From contig CAXTHJ010000005.1 of assembly GCA_964243985.1 (NCBI GenBank), positions 18,491 to 82,490 of the forward strand: DNA of 64,000 nucleotides. The letters are read 5' to 3'. The notes under the pieces are model-generated. The model saw only the letters and a program-made list of their open reading frames with translations. It did not search any database and was not told the DNA's origin. This document shows, piece by piece, positions 53,086 through 62,098 of the stretch; the stretch's first letter is position 1, and the number at the start of each line of letters is the position of its first letter. This stretch comes from CAIOYC01 sp964243985. Lineage in GTDB: Bacteria > Pseudomonadota > Alphaproteobacteria > Caulobacterales > Caulobacteraceae. The translations under genes and the position numbers were made by a program.

Positions 53086-55922
53086 GTGCGTCCGACGTGA
53101 ACCCCCTCAAGCAGCTTGAAGCCTGTGGCCAGGCGCCCTGGCTCGACTATCTCCTTCGCAGCTTCGTGGCCAAGGGCGAGCTGAAGACCATGATCGAGCG
53201 AGACGGGCTTAAGGGCGTGACCTCCAACCCGTCGATCTTCCAGAAGGCCATCGGCGACAGCGACGAGTACGTCGACTCGATGAAAACCTTCCTCGGCAAA
53301 GGGGACGCCAGCATCGTCGATATCTACGAATCCCTCGTCCTGGACGACATTCGCGCCGCCGCCGACGTCTTGAAGCCCGTCTATGACGAGACCGACGCGC
53401 GGGACGGCTACGTCAGCCTCGAATGCTCTCCCTACATGGCCAACGACACCGAAGACACCCTGAAGGAGGCGGAGCACCTCTGGGCAATGGTCGATCGGCC
53501 AAACCTGATGGTGAAGGTGCCCGCGACGCCGGAGGGCGTCCCCGCCATCCGCCGCATCATCGCCAAGGGCATCAACGTCAACATCACCCTCCTGTTCGCC
53601 ATCGAGGCTTACGAGGCGGTGGTGGAGGCCTATATCGCCGGCCTGGAGGACCTGAAGGCGGCGGGCGGGGACGTGTCCAAGGTCGGTAGCGTGGCGAGCT
53701 TCTTCGTCAGCCGCATCGACAGCGCCGTGGAGAAGAAGCTCGGTGAGCTTCCCGACAAATCTGTCGCCGAAAAGCTGCACGGCAAAGTCGCCATCGCCAA
53801 CGCCAAGCTCGCCTACACCCGCTATCAGGCGCTCTTCTCAGGGCCCCGCTGGGACGCCTTGGCCGCAGCCGGCGCCAAGACGCAGCGCCTGCTCTGGGCC
53901 TCCACCAGCGTGAAGGACAAGGCCCTCAAGGACACCCTCTACGTGGAAGCCATGATCGGCAAGGACACGGTGGACACCATACCCCCCGCCACCATGGACG
54001 CCTTCCGCGAACACGGCCTGGTCAAGGCTGACGCCATCGAGGACGACGTGGAGGGCGCCAAGGCCACCCTCGCTGCACTGAAAGACGCAGGCGTTTCTCT
54101 TGATGAGATCACCAAGGACCTGGTCGTCGACGGCGTGCAGCAGTTCGCTGACGCCTTCGACAAGCTGTTCGGCTCCATCGCCGCTCACCGACGCGAAATC
54201 CTCGGCGACGCCACGCCGACGCTGGAAATCCTTCCGGGATCGGACGAGGCCAAGGCTGCCTTCGAGGCCGAGACGGAAACCTGGCGCAAGGACGGCCTGA
54301 TCCGAAAGCTCTGGTCCATGGATAAGTCCCTCTGGACCTCCGCGGACGAAGACAAGTGGGGCGGCTGGCTCGACGTTGTCGAGAAGGAGCTGGCGGACGG
54401 CAGCCTGCAGGCCTTCGCCGCCGAGGTGAAGGCGCGGGGGTTCACCGATGTCGTCCTACTCGGCATGGGCGGCTCCAGCCTCGGCCCCGAAGTGATCAGC
54501 GAGACCTTCGGTCCGCAAGCCGGCGCGCCGCGCTTCCACATGCTGGACGCCACCGATCCCCAGCAGATCCACGACATCGACGCGGCGATCGCCATCGAGA
54601 CCAGCCTCTTCATCACCTCGTCCAAATCCGGCGGCACGCTGGAGCCCAACATCTTCACCGACTACTTCCTCGATCGGGTCGGAAAAGCGTGCGGCGCGGA
54701 CAAGGTGGGCGAGCATTTCGTGGCGGTGACCGATCCCGGCTCGCCGTTCGAGACGCGGGCCAAGGCGCTGAAGTTCGGCCACATCTTCTACGGCGTCCCC
54801 TCCATCGGCGGGCGCTATTCGGTGCTATCCAAGTTCGGCCTTGTGCCGGCGGCGGCCATGGGAATCGATGTAAAGAAGCTCTTGGATACGACCCAGACCA
54901 TGGTCCGCGACTGCGGCGCCGACGCGCCGCCCAGCGTCAATCCGGGGGTGCAGCTCGGCATCGCTCTTGGCGTTTCGGCCAGCAAGCTGGGACAGGACAA
55001 GATCACCATCATCGCCTCGCCCGGCATCGCCGATCTCGGCGCGTGGCTAGAGCAGCTGATGGCGGAGAGCACCGGCAAACAAGGCAGGGGGCTCATTCCG
55101 TTGGCGGAAGAACCGCTTGGCGACGTCTTGGCCTACGGCAAGGACCGCTTCTTCGCCTACCTCGAACTGGACGGTCAGGCCGATCCCAACCAGCAGGCGG
55201 CGGTGGACGCCCTGGCCAAGGCCGGCCACCCGGTGGCCAAGATCAAGGTGAAGGACGTCTGGTCCATTGGCCAGGAGTTCTTCCGCTGGGAGATCGCCAC
55301 CGCTGTCGCGGGCTCGATCATCGGCATCAACCCCTTCGACCAGCCGGACGTGGAAGCCAGCAAGAAAAAGACCACCGCCCTCACCGAAGAATATGAGAAA
55401 TCACAGACCCTGCCCAAGGACGAGCCGGTGTTCCGGGAAAATGGCGTCGCGCTCTACGCTGATGCTCGGAACGCGGACGCACTCGGCCGCCACAACACCC
55501 TTAGCGGATATCTGAAGAGCCATTTCGAACGGGTACACGCGGGCGACTACGCTGCCTTCTTGGCCTACATCGACCGCAATCCCGCGCACGAGGAGACGCT
55601 GACCGGCATCCGTACCGCCGTCCGCGATAAGACCCGCGCCGCCACCTGTGTCGGCTTCGGCCCCCGGTTCCAGCACTCGACGGGCCAGGCCTACAAGGGC
55701 GGACCCAATACCGGCGTCTTCCTGCAGATCACCTGCGACGACCCTGCCGACATCGACGTGCCCGGACATAAATACAGCTTCGGGGTGGTGAAGGCGGCGC
55801 AGGCACGGGGCGACCTGGAAGTACTGAACGAGCGCGGCCGACGGACATTGCGCGTGCATCTGAAAGATGTCGACGCCGGCCTGCCCGAACTCGCCAAGGC
55901 CGTCACCGAAGCCCTCGCTTAA
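53082..55922 (+). CDS. Bifunctional transaldolase / glucose-6-phosphate isomerase
   Basis: This fusion has 946 residues. Residues 1-370 are transaldolase, with the Schiff-base lysine at 145 (NLMVKVPATPEGVPAIRRI) and GINVNITLLFAIEAY. Residues 390-946 are phosphoglucose isomerase, with LLGMGGSSLGPEV, FITSSKSGGTLEPN and GIADLGAWLEQLMAEST. The GTG at 53082 overlaps the tkt stop, so a separate tal start is not needed. Linking transaldolase to isomerase feeds fructose 6-phosphate from the pentose pathway back to glucose 6-phosphate for zwf, encoded two genes downstream. Such fusions are known in scattered bacteria. Confidence 0.93.
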   Translation: MSASDVNPLKQLEACGQAPWLDYLLRSFVAKGELKTMIERDGLKGVTSNPSIFQKAIGDSDEYVDSMKTFLGKGDASIVDIYESLVLDDIRAAADVLKPVYDETDARDGYVSLECSPYMANDTEDTLKEAEHLWAMVDRPNLMVKVPATPEGVPAIRRIIAKGINVNITLLFAIEAYEAVVEAYIAGLEDLKAAGGDVSKVGSVASFFVSRIDSAVEKKLGELPDKSVAEKLHGKVAIANAKLAYTRYQALFSGPRWDALAAAGAKTQRLLWASTSVKDKALKDTLYVEAMIGKDTVDTIPPATMDAFREHGLVKADAIEDDVEGAKATLAALKDAGVSLDEITKDLVVDGVQQFADAFDKLFGSIAAHRREILGDATPTLEILPGSDEAKAAFEAETETWRKDGLIRKLWSMDKSLWTSADEDKWGGWLDVVEKELADGSLQAFAAEVKARGFTDVVLLGMGGSSLGPEVISETFGPQAGAPRFHMLDATDPQQIHDIDAAIAIETSLFITSSKSGGTLEPNIFTDYFLDRVGKACGADKVGEHFVAVTDPGSPFETRAKALKFGHIFYGVPSIGGRYSVLSKFGLVPAAAMGIDVKKLLDTTQTMVRDCGADAPPSVNPGVQLGIALGVSASKLGQDKITIIASPGIADLGAWLEQLMAESTGKQGRGLIPLAEEPLGDVLAYGKDRFFAYLELDGQADPNQQAAVDALAKAGHPVAKIKVKDVWSIGQEFFRWEIATAVAGSIIGINPFDQPDVEASKKKTTALTEEYEKSQTLPKDEPVFRENGVALYADARNADALGRHNTLSGYLKSHFERVHAGDYAAFLAYIDRNPAHEETLTGIRTAVRDKTRAATCVGFGPRFQHSTGQAYKGGPNTGVFLQITCDDPADIDVPGHKYSFGVVKAAQARGDLEVLNERGRRTLRVHLKDVDAGLPELAKAVTEALA

Positions 55923-55946
55923 TTTCCTTCTTTACAGGAGCCAGAC

Positions 55947-56981
55947 ATGCAGATCGGCGTCATCGGGCTTGGGCGCATGGGCGGCAATATCGTCCGTCGG
56001 CTGATGAAGGCGGGGCACGAATGCGTGGTCTATGACAACAATCCTAAGCCCGCTCAGGATCTTGCCAAGGAAGGCGCAAAAGCAGTGGGGTCGCTTGAGG
56101 AGCTTGCTAAGACGCTGGGCAAGCCCCGCGCCGTCTGGTCCATGCTCCCGTCCGGCAAGATCACCGAGGATACGGTGGCCAAGCTTGGCGAGTTATTCGA
56201 GAAGGACGACATCATCATCGACGGCGGAAACTCCTTCTATAAGGATGACATCCGCCGCGCAAAAACGTTGGCGGAGAAGGGAATCCGCTATGTGGATTGC
56301 GGCACCTCGGGCGGCGTCTGGGGCGTCGATCGCGGGTATTGCATGATGATCGGCGGAACCAAGGACGCGGTCGATCACCTCGATCCGATCTTCAAGACAC
56401 TGGCGCCCGGGGTTGGCGATATTCCGAGGACGGAGGGTCGGAAGGGCCTCGATAAGCGTGCCGAGGAGGGCTACATCCACGCCGGACCTACCGGCGCCGG
56501 CCACTTCGTCAAGATGGTCCACAACGGTATAGAATACGGCCTGATGCAGGCCTATGCCGAGGGCTTCGACATCCTGAAGAACAAGAATTCCGAGGATTTG
56601 CCGGAAGAACAGCGGTTCACGCTCAACGTGCCTGACATCGCCGAAGTCTGGCGGCGGGGCAGCGTGGTCTCATCCTGGCTTCTGGACCTCAGCGCCATGG
56701 CGCTGGCAAAGGATCACGATCTCTCGAAATTCTCCGGCTATGTGCAAGATTCCGGCGAGGGCCGCTGGACCGTAGAGGCGGCCATCGAGGAATCTGTGCC
56801 GGCTGACGTGCTAACCAGCGCCCTCTACACCCGCTTCCGCTCCCGCCAGGAACACACCTTCGCAGAAAAGATTCTGTCGGCTATGCGGTTTGGCTTCGGC
56901 GGCCATGTGGAAGGCGCCGAGACCCAAGACCCGCAGAAGAAACCCGACACGCGCAAGCCATCCAAGGCGGGGGCGGATTGA
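55947..56981 (+). CDS. gnd: 6-Phosphogluconate dehydrogenase (decarboxylating, short type)
   Basis: This is an oxidative decarboxylase giving ribulose 5-phosphate and NAD(P)H. At 344 residues it is the short GndA-type form of about 300-345 residues, rather than the 470-residue E. coli type. It has the Rossmann loop IGVIGLGRMGGNIVRRL, IIDGGNSFYKDDIRRA and HAGPTGAGHFVKMVHNGIEYG, with the catalytic lysine in HFVKMVHNG. The C-terminal tail is Lys/Pro/Arg-rich. It starts 25 nt after tal-pgi with a GGAG site and ends 4 nt before zwf. Confidence 0.95.
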   Translation: MQIGVIGLGRMGGNIVRRLMKAGHECVVYDNNPKPAQDLAKEGAKAVGSLEELAKTLGKPRAVWSMLPSGKITEDTVAKLGELFEKDDIIIDGGNSFYKDDIRRAKTLAEKGIRYVDCGTSGGVWGVDRGYCMMIGGTKDAVDHLDPIFKTLAPGVGDIPRTEGRKGLDKRAEEGYIHAGPTGAGHFVKMVHNGIEYGLMQAYAEGFDILKNKNSEDLPEEQRFTLNVPDIAEVWRRGSVVSSWLLDLSAMALAKDHDLSKFSGYVQDSGEGRWTVEAAIEESVPADVLTSALYTRFRSRQEHTFAEKILSAMRFGFGGHVEGAETQDPQKKPDTRKPSKAGAD

Positions 56982-56985
56982 GCCG

Positions 56986-58608
56986 ATGCCCGACGATCAC
57001 TCGACCGACAGCGCCGCCAAACCCCAGGTCGCTAAACCCAAGACGGCTGAACCGCCGCTGCATAAGCCGAAGCCCGCCGACCCCTGCGCCATGGTCCTGT
57101 TCGGCGCGACGGGCGACCTAGCCAAGCGGCTGGTGGTTCCGGCGCTCTACAACCTCGCGGTTTCGGGCGTGCTTCCCGACGATTTCGTCCTGATCGGTAT
57201 CGCCCGCGGCGAGGATTTGGAGAGCTGGCGCAAGTTGCTGCGCGATGCGCTGCAGGAGATGGTCTCGGCCAAGACGGGCACATTCAGCGCCGACCGTATC
57301 GATGAAGCGGCCTGGAAACGGCTTTCAGATCGGATGGCGTTCGTTCAAGGCGATGTCACCGATCCAGAACTCTACAAGACGCTCGTCGGTGTGCTGGATG
57401 AGGCGGGCCGCAAGCATAACACCAAGGGCAACGCCTTTTTCTACTTGGCCATAACGCACCTTTTGTTCGGCACGGTGGTCGAAGACCTTGGCAAGGCGGG
57501 CTTGGTGGATCAACCACCGGAGGGAAGCAGCGAGCCGAAGCAATGGCGGCGCGTGGTGATCGAAAAGCCGTTCGGATCGGACCTCGCCTCCGCCCGCGCC
57601 CTTAACGCCGATATCCTGAAGACGCTGAAGGAAGAGCAGATCTTCCGCATCGATCACTTCCTCGGCAAGGACACAGTGCAGGCCATCATGGCCTTCCGCT
57701 TCGCCAACGGCATTTTTGAGCCGATCTGGAACCGCGATCGCATCGATCATGTGCAGATCACGGCGGCGGAGACGGTGGGTGTGGAGAAGCGCGGCGACTT
57801 CTACGAACACACCGGCGCGCTGCGCGACATGACGCCAAACCATTTGCTCAGTCTTCTGACGTTGGTGGCGATGGAGCCGCCTACCGGCTTCGACGCCGCC
57901 TCGATCCGCGCGCGCAAGACCGAGGTGCTGGCTGCCATGCCCCCCGCCGATCCGGCTAAAGCGGTGCGGGGGCAGTACGGCGCGGGCGAGGTCGGCGGCA
58001 AGGCCAAGCAGGCCTATCGCGACGAGCCGGACGTGGACAAGCACTCCAAGGTCGAGACCTACGCGGCGCTGGAGCTGGAGATCGACAACTGGCGCTGGGC
58101 CGGCGTGCCTTTCTACCTGCGCACCGGCAAGCACCTGTCCGGCCGCATGACCGAGATCGCCATCCGCTTCAAACAGGCCCCGCTTTCCCTGTTCCAGGAT
58201 ACGCCGGTGGAGGCGCTGAAGCCCAACTGGCTGGTGATCCGCATCGCGCCCGACGAAGGCATCTCGCTGCAGTTCGAGGTGAAACGGCGCGGGCCGGTGG
58301 TGGAGCTCGCGCCGGTGAAGATGGAGTTCAAGTACGACGACTGGTTCGAGAAGCAGGCCAACGTCGGCTACGAGACCCTGCTCTACGACGTGATGATCGG
58401 CGACCCGACCCTGTTCATGCGCGCCGACGCGGTGGAGCACGGCTGGCGTATCGTGCAGCCTGTGTTGGACGCGTGGGCGAAGGATTCGCCGCGCTTCCCC
58501 AATTACGCCTCCGGCGCTGAAGGACCGAAAGCCGCTGACGACCTGATCGGCAAGGCTAGCGACCGCGCTTGGCGGCTGATCACCGGACCTTCGCGGCGAC
58601 CGGAATGA
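56986..58608 (+). CDS. zwf: Glucose-6-phosphate dehydrogenase
   Basis: This is the first oxidative step of the pentose phosphate and Entner-Doudoroff pathways, 540 residues. After a Lys/Pro-rich N-terminal extension of about 33 residues, the cofactor loop FGATGDLAKRLVVPALYNLA follows. The substrate motif RIDHFLGKDTVQ contains the catalytic His. The extension is longer than in most bacterial forms. The ATG at 56986 lies 4 nt after gnd and is the simplest start. The stop overlaps the HAD gene (ATGA). With gnd and pgl in one operon, carbon can be shunted to either pathway. No edd or eda gene is in the window. Confidence 0.96.
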   Translation: MPDDHSTDSAAKPQVAKPKTAEPPLHKPKPADPCAMVLFGATGDLAKRLVVPALYNLAVSGVLPDDFVLIGIARGEDLESWRKLLRDALQEMVSAKTGTFSADRIDEAAWKRLSDRMAFVQGDVTDPELYKTLVGVLDEAGRKHNTKGNAFFYLAITHLLFGTVVEDLGKAGLVDQPPEGSSEPKQWRRVVIEKPFGSDLASARALNADILKTLKEEQIFRIDHFLGKDTVQAIMAFRFANGIFEPIWNRDRIDHVQITAAETVGVEKRGDFYEHTGALRDMTPNHLLSLLTLVAMEPPTGFDAASIRARKTEVLAAMPPADPAKAVRGQYGAGEVGGKAKQAYRDEPDVDKHSKVETYAALELEIDNWRWAGVPFYLRTGKHLSGRMTEIAIRFKQAPLSLFQDTPVEALKPNWLVIRIAPDEGISLQFEVKRRGPVVELAPVKMEFKYDDWFEKQANVGYETLLYDVMIGDPTLFMRADAVEHGWRIVQPVLDAWAKDSPRFPNYASGAEGPKAADDLIGKASDRAWRLITGPSRRPE

Positions 58609-59432
58609 GGCCGACCCGCGACATCAAGCTCTTGCTGAGCGACGTGGACGGCACGCTGGTGACCAAGGACAAGGTCCTGACCAAGGCCTCAAAAGCGGCC
58701 GCTCGGGCGCTGCGGGAGGCGGGGATCGCCCTCGCCCTCACCTCCAGCCGTCCGCCGCGCGGGATGCGGATGCTGGTCGAACCGCTGAGCCTGACTACGC
58801 CGCTCGCCGGCTTCAACGGCGGCGCCTTCGCCGATCCCAACGATATGTCGATCACCGAAAGTCATCCGGTGGACCCCCAGGCGGCCGCCGACGTGACGGC
58901 GTTCCTGATCGAGCGCGACTTCGACATCTGGGTCTATACCGAGGACGAGTGGTTCGTGATCGATCCCAAGGGCGCGCACGTGGAGCGGGAAGCGTTCATC
59001 CTGCAGCTTCCGCCGAAGGTGGTGAGCCGCTTCGACGCCGCGCTGACCGACCACGCGTTCAAGGTGGTGGGCGTCAGCGACGATCAGGCCCGCCTTGCGG
59101 ACGCACAGACCGGGGCGCAGGCCTTGCTGGGCGACAAGGCCAGCGCGGCGCGGTCTTCCGGCCATTTCCTAGATGTCACTCACCCCCTCGCCAACAAAGG
59201 CCGTGTGGTCGAAACCTTGGCGCGGCGGTTCGGACTGGGGACGGACCAAGTCGCCACCATCGGCGACGGCGACAACGACACCCTGATGTTCGCCAAGAGC
59301 GGCTTCTCCATCGCCATGGGCAATGCGGACGACGACGTGAAGGCCAAGGCCGACGTGGTCACCGACAGCACCGAGGCCGACGGCTGGGCCAAGGCGGTAG
59401 AGCGCTTCCTGTTGCAGGAGCGCGCGGCATGA
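58605..59432 (+). CDS. HAD-superfamily IIB (Cof-like) sugar phosphatase
   Basis: This 275-residue phosphatase of the haloacid dehalogenase superfamily has the nucleophile motif DVDGTLV, motif II SSRPPRGM, and motif III/IV VATIGDGDNDTLMFAKSGFSIAMGNA, with a C2B-type cap between. Members dephosphorylate sugar phosphates or other small phosphoesters. The substrate is unknown, but its position after zwf in a sugar-phosphate operon suggests a metabolite repair or overflow role. The ATG overlaps the zwf stop. The next gene starts 28 nt downstream. Confidence 0.9.
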   Translation: MRPTRDIKLLLSDVDGTLVTKDKVLTKASKAAARALREAGIALALTSSRPPRGMRMLVEPLSLTTPLAGFNGGAFADPNDMSITESHPVDPQAAADVTAFLIERDFDIWVYTEDEWFVIDPKGAHVEREAFILQLPPKVVSRFDAALTDHAFKVVGVSDDQARLADAQTGAQALLGDKASAARSSGHFLDVTHPLANKGRVVETLARRFGLGTDQVATIGDGDNDTLMFAKSGFSIAMGNADDDVKAKADVVTDSTEADGWAKAVERFLLQERAA

Positions 59433-59460
59433 GCGGGGGCTCGCAACCAGGAGAACGGCC

Positions 59461-60384
59461 ATGACCCCTCGCGTGAAGGAAATCCTCAGCTGGTACGGAG
59501 CGGCAAACCCTGGAGTGCTGACCAATCTGGCGCGGTTGATGAACCACGGCCGCTTGGCGGGCACAGGCAAGCTGGTGATCCTGCCGGTGGACCAGGGGTT
59601 CGAGCACGGCCCGGCGCGATCCTTCGCCGCCAACCCGCCGGCCTACGATCCGCGCTATCACTTCGAGCTGGCGATCGAGGCGGGCTGCAACGCCTATGCC
59701 GCGCCGCTGGGCTTCATCGAAGCCGGCGCGCGCGAGTTCTCTGGCGACATCCCGCTGATCCTCAAAGCCAACGACGCCGACAGCCTGATCGAGGAGAAGA
59801 ACCCGAACCAGGCGCTCACCGGCTCGGTGAAGGACGCCCTGCGGCTCGGCTGCTGCGCCATCGGCTTCACCATCTATCCGGGTTCGGAGCATCAGTACGA
59901 GATGTTCGAGGCGGTGCGCGCCCTGGCGGAGGAGGCGAAGGAGGCCGGGCTGGCCGTGGTGATCTGGTCCTACCCCCGCGGCGCGGCGCTCAGCAAGGCG
60001 GGTGAGACGGCCATCGACGTGATCGCCTACGCCGCCCAGATCGCCGCGCAGCTCGGAGCCCACATCATCAAGGTAAAGCTTCCCTCCGACCACATCGAGC
60101 AGGACGCCGCCCGCGCCGTCTACGAGGGGCAGAAGATCCCCATCGCCACCCAGGCGGAGCGGGTCAAACACGTGGTGCAAAGCGCCTTCGACGGTCGGCG
60201 CATCCTGATCTTCTCCGGCGGCGCGGAGATCGGCGACGACAAGCTGATCGAGGAGGTGAAAGCCAACCACGCCGGCGGCGGGTTCGGCTCCATCATCGGC
60301 AGGAACTCCTTCCAGCGCCCCAAGGCCGAGGCGATCAAGATGCTGCGACGGGTGATGGATATCCACGCCGGCAAGGAAGACTAA
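59461..60384 (+). CDS. Class I fructose-bisphosphate aldolase (DhnA/FbaB type)
   Basis: This Schiff-base aldolase has 307 residues. It has the ILPVDQGFEHGPARSF start of the bacterial class I (DhnA) family, IGFTIYPGSEHQYEMF, LSKAGETAIDVIAYAAQIAAQLG and a catalytic lysine in the AHIIKVKLPSDHI segment. It interconverts fructose 1,6-bisphosphate with triose phosphates. Position between HAD and pgl, with fbp convergent at the end of the operon, fits gluconeogenic return of triose phosphate to fructose 6-phosphate. The ATG has a GGAG site. No class II aldolase is encoded here. Confidence 0.92.
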   Translation: MTPRVKEILSWYGAANPGVLTNLARLMNHGRLAGTGKLVILPVDQGFEHGPARSFAANPPAYDPRYHFELAIEAGCNAYAAPLGFIEAGAREFSGDIPLILKANDADSLIEEKNPNQALTGSVKDALRLGCCAIGFTIYPGSEHQYEMFEAVRALAEEAKEAGLAVVIWSYPRGAALSKAGETAIDVIAYAAQIAAQLGAHIIKVKLPSDHIEQDAARAVYEGQKIPIATQAERVKHVVQSAFDGRRILIFSGGAEIGDDKLIEEVKANHAGGGFGSIIGRNSFQRPKAEAIKMLRRVMDIHAGKED

Positions 60385-60386
60385 GC

Positions 60387-61109
60387 GTGGGCGCGCCCAT
60401 CGTCGAAGTGCTCCCTGACCCGGACGCCTTAGCTAAGCGCGTGGCCGACTGGCTGCTGGAGCTGGCGCAGGCGAAGAGTGGCGCCTTCAGCCTCTGCCTC
60501 TCCGGCGGATCGACGCCGAAGACCCTCTATTACCTGCTGGCCGAGCCGCCTTACCGCGACGCCTTTCCCTGGACGCGGACGCACCTGTTCTGGGGCGACG
60601 AGCGGTTCGTGGCCCACGACGACGATCTCAGCAACTACAAGATGGTCAAGGACGCGCTCCTGGACCACGCGCCGATCCCCAAGGCCAACATCCACCCCGT
60701 TCCCTTCGATGGCCTGACGCCGGAGGCCGCCGCAGCGGCCTATGAGCGGGAGTTGAAGGGGTTTTACGGCGCCGACCAGCTCGATCCGGCGCAACCCCTG
60801 TTCGATGTCAATCTGCTGGGCCTTGGACCGGATGGTCACACCGCCTCGCTCTTTCCGAACACGGATGTTCTCGACGAGTCAATCCTCTGGGTCGCGCCGG
60901 TGGTCGGGGCCAAGGCGGAGGCGCGCATCACCCTCACCTATCCGGCCCTCGACAGCAGCCGCCACGCCGCCTTCCTGGTGGCCGGCGCCGAGAAGGCCGA
61001 TATGCTGGCGCGCCTGTGCCGGGGCGACGACACAATCCCCGCCGCTAACGTGCATCCAACCGGCGAGTTGCGGGTTTTCAGCGACGCCGCCGCGCAGAAG
61101 ATACCATGA
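60387..61109 (+). CDS. pgl: 6-Phosphogluconolactonase
   Basis: This hydrolyses 6-phosphogluconolactone to 6-phosphogluconate, between zwf and gnd (or Edd). In 240 residues it has the family's SLCLSGGSTPKTLYYLL, FWGDERFVAHDDDLSNYKM, GLGPDGHTASLFP and the C-terminal HPTGELRVFSD. It is the DevB/GlmDH-like type of pgl. The GTG start lies 2 nt after the aldolase stop, and the stop overlaps manA by 4 nt, so translation is coupled through the cluster. Confidence 0.95.
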   Translation: MGAPIVEVLPDPDALAKRVADWLLELAQAKSGAFSLCLSGGSTPKTLYYLLAEPPYRDAFPWTRTHLFWGDERFVAHDDDLSNYKMVKDALLDHAPIPKANIHPVPFDGLTPEAAAAAYERELKGFYGADQLDPAQPLFDVNLLGLGPDGHTASLFPNTDVLDESILWVAPVVGAKAEARITLTYPALDSSRHAAFLVAGAEKADMLARLCRGDDTIPAANVHPTGELRVFSDAAAQKIP

Positions 61110-62098
61110 CCGAACAAAGCTTCTATCCCCTAAGCTTCGATCCGATCTTCCAGTACCGGCTGTGGGGCGGACGCAAGCTTGGCGATTGGATGAACAAGCC
61201 CTTGCCGGACGGGCCGGTGGGTGAGGCCTGGATTCTCAGTGACCGGAAAGATCACGCTAGCACGGTCACAGACGGTCCGCTGAAAGGCGCCACCCTCACC
61301 GACCTGATAGCGAGCTCAAAAGCGGCGATCCTTGGCGCCCATGCGGATCGTTTCGACCGCTTTCCCCTGCTGTTGAAGTTCCTCGACGTGCAGGAGATGC
61401 TGTCGGTCCAGGTCCATCCTCGCGACGACCAGACCGATCTGATCCCCGAGGGCGATACCGGCAAGACCGAAGCCTGGGTAGTGCTGGAGGCGGATTCCAA
61501 GTCCCGTATCTACGCCGGCCTGAAATCCCACACGGGCGCCGACGCGTTGCGCGCCCTTAATACAACAACGGCGGACGATCATCTGGCCAGCTTTAAACCA
61601 AAAGTCGGTCACGGCGTTCTGATCCAAGCCGGCACCGTTCATTCCCTGGGCAACGGCGTGATGGTGTTTGAAGTTCAGGAAAACAGCGATGTCACCTTTC
61701 GCCTCTACGATTGGGATCATGTCGATCCGACCACGGGCCAGAAACGCGACCTTCAGGTGGACAAGGCTTTGGCCTGCGTCGATTTCAGCCAAGGCGAAAT
61801 CAGCCCGGTGACGCCGGCGGTGGAGACCACCGCGCCGGTCCGCCGCGAACAATATTTCGATAACCAGCACTTTGAACTTTGGCGCACGCAAAGCCAGACC
61901 CCGTTCGAGGTGGGCGCGGCGGGCCAGCCCCGTGTGTTGGTCTGCGTCGAAGGGGACGGCCATGTTCAGTACGATGACCAGCCGTTCGCCATGGCGCGGG
62001 GCGGCGTGATGCTACTGCCTGCCGCCGTCGGCGCCTGTCAGTTCAACCCGACCTCCAAAGCCACCATCCTCGAAGTCGCCATCCCGGAGCGCGCGTGA
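61106..62098 (+). CDS. manA: Mannose-6-phosphate isomerase, class I
   Basis: This zinc metalloenzyme of 330 residues interconverts fructose 6-phosphate and mannose 6-phosphate. It is the short type I PMI with cupin folds: FQYRLWGGRKLGDWM, EAWILSDRKDHAS, LLKFLDVQEMLSVQVHPRDDQ with the metal-binding residues, and AGTVHSLGNGVMVFEVQENSDVTFRLYDWDH. It ends in a second cupin region with AVGACQFNP. It is the branch point from the sugar-phosphate operon to GDP-mannose. Overlaps pgl and the next HAD gene by 4 nt each. Confidence 0.95.
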   Translation: MTEQSFYPLSFDPIFQYRLWGGRKLGDWMNKPLPDGPVGEAWILSDRKDHASTVTDGPLKGATLTDLIASSKAAILGAHADRFDRFPLLLKFLDVQEMLSVQVHPRDDQTDLIPEGDTGKTEAWVVLEADSKSRIYAGLKSHTGADALRALNTTTADDHLASFKPKVGHGVLIQAGTVHSLGNGVMVFEVQENSDVTFRLYDWDHVDPTTGQKRDLQVDKALACVDFSQGEISPVTPAVETTAPVRREQYFDNQHFELWRTQSQTPFEVGAAGQPRVLVCVEGDGHVQYDDQPFAMARGGVMLLPAAVGACQFNPTSKATILEVAIPERA

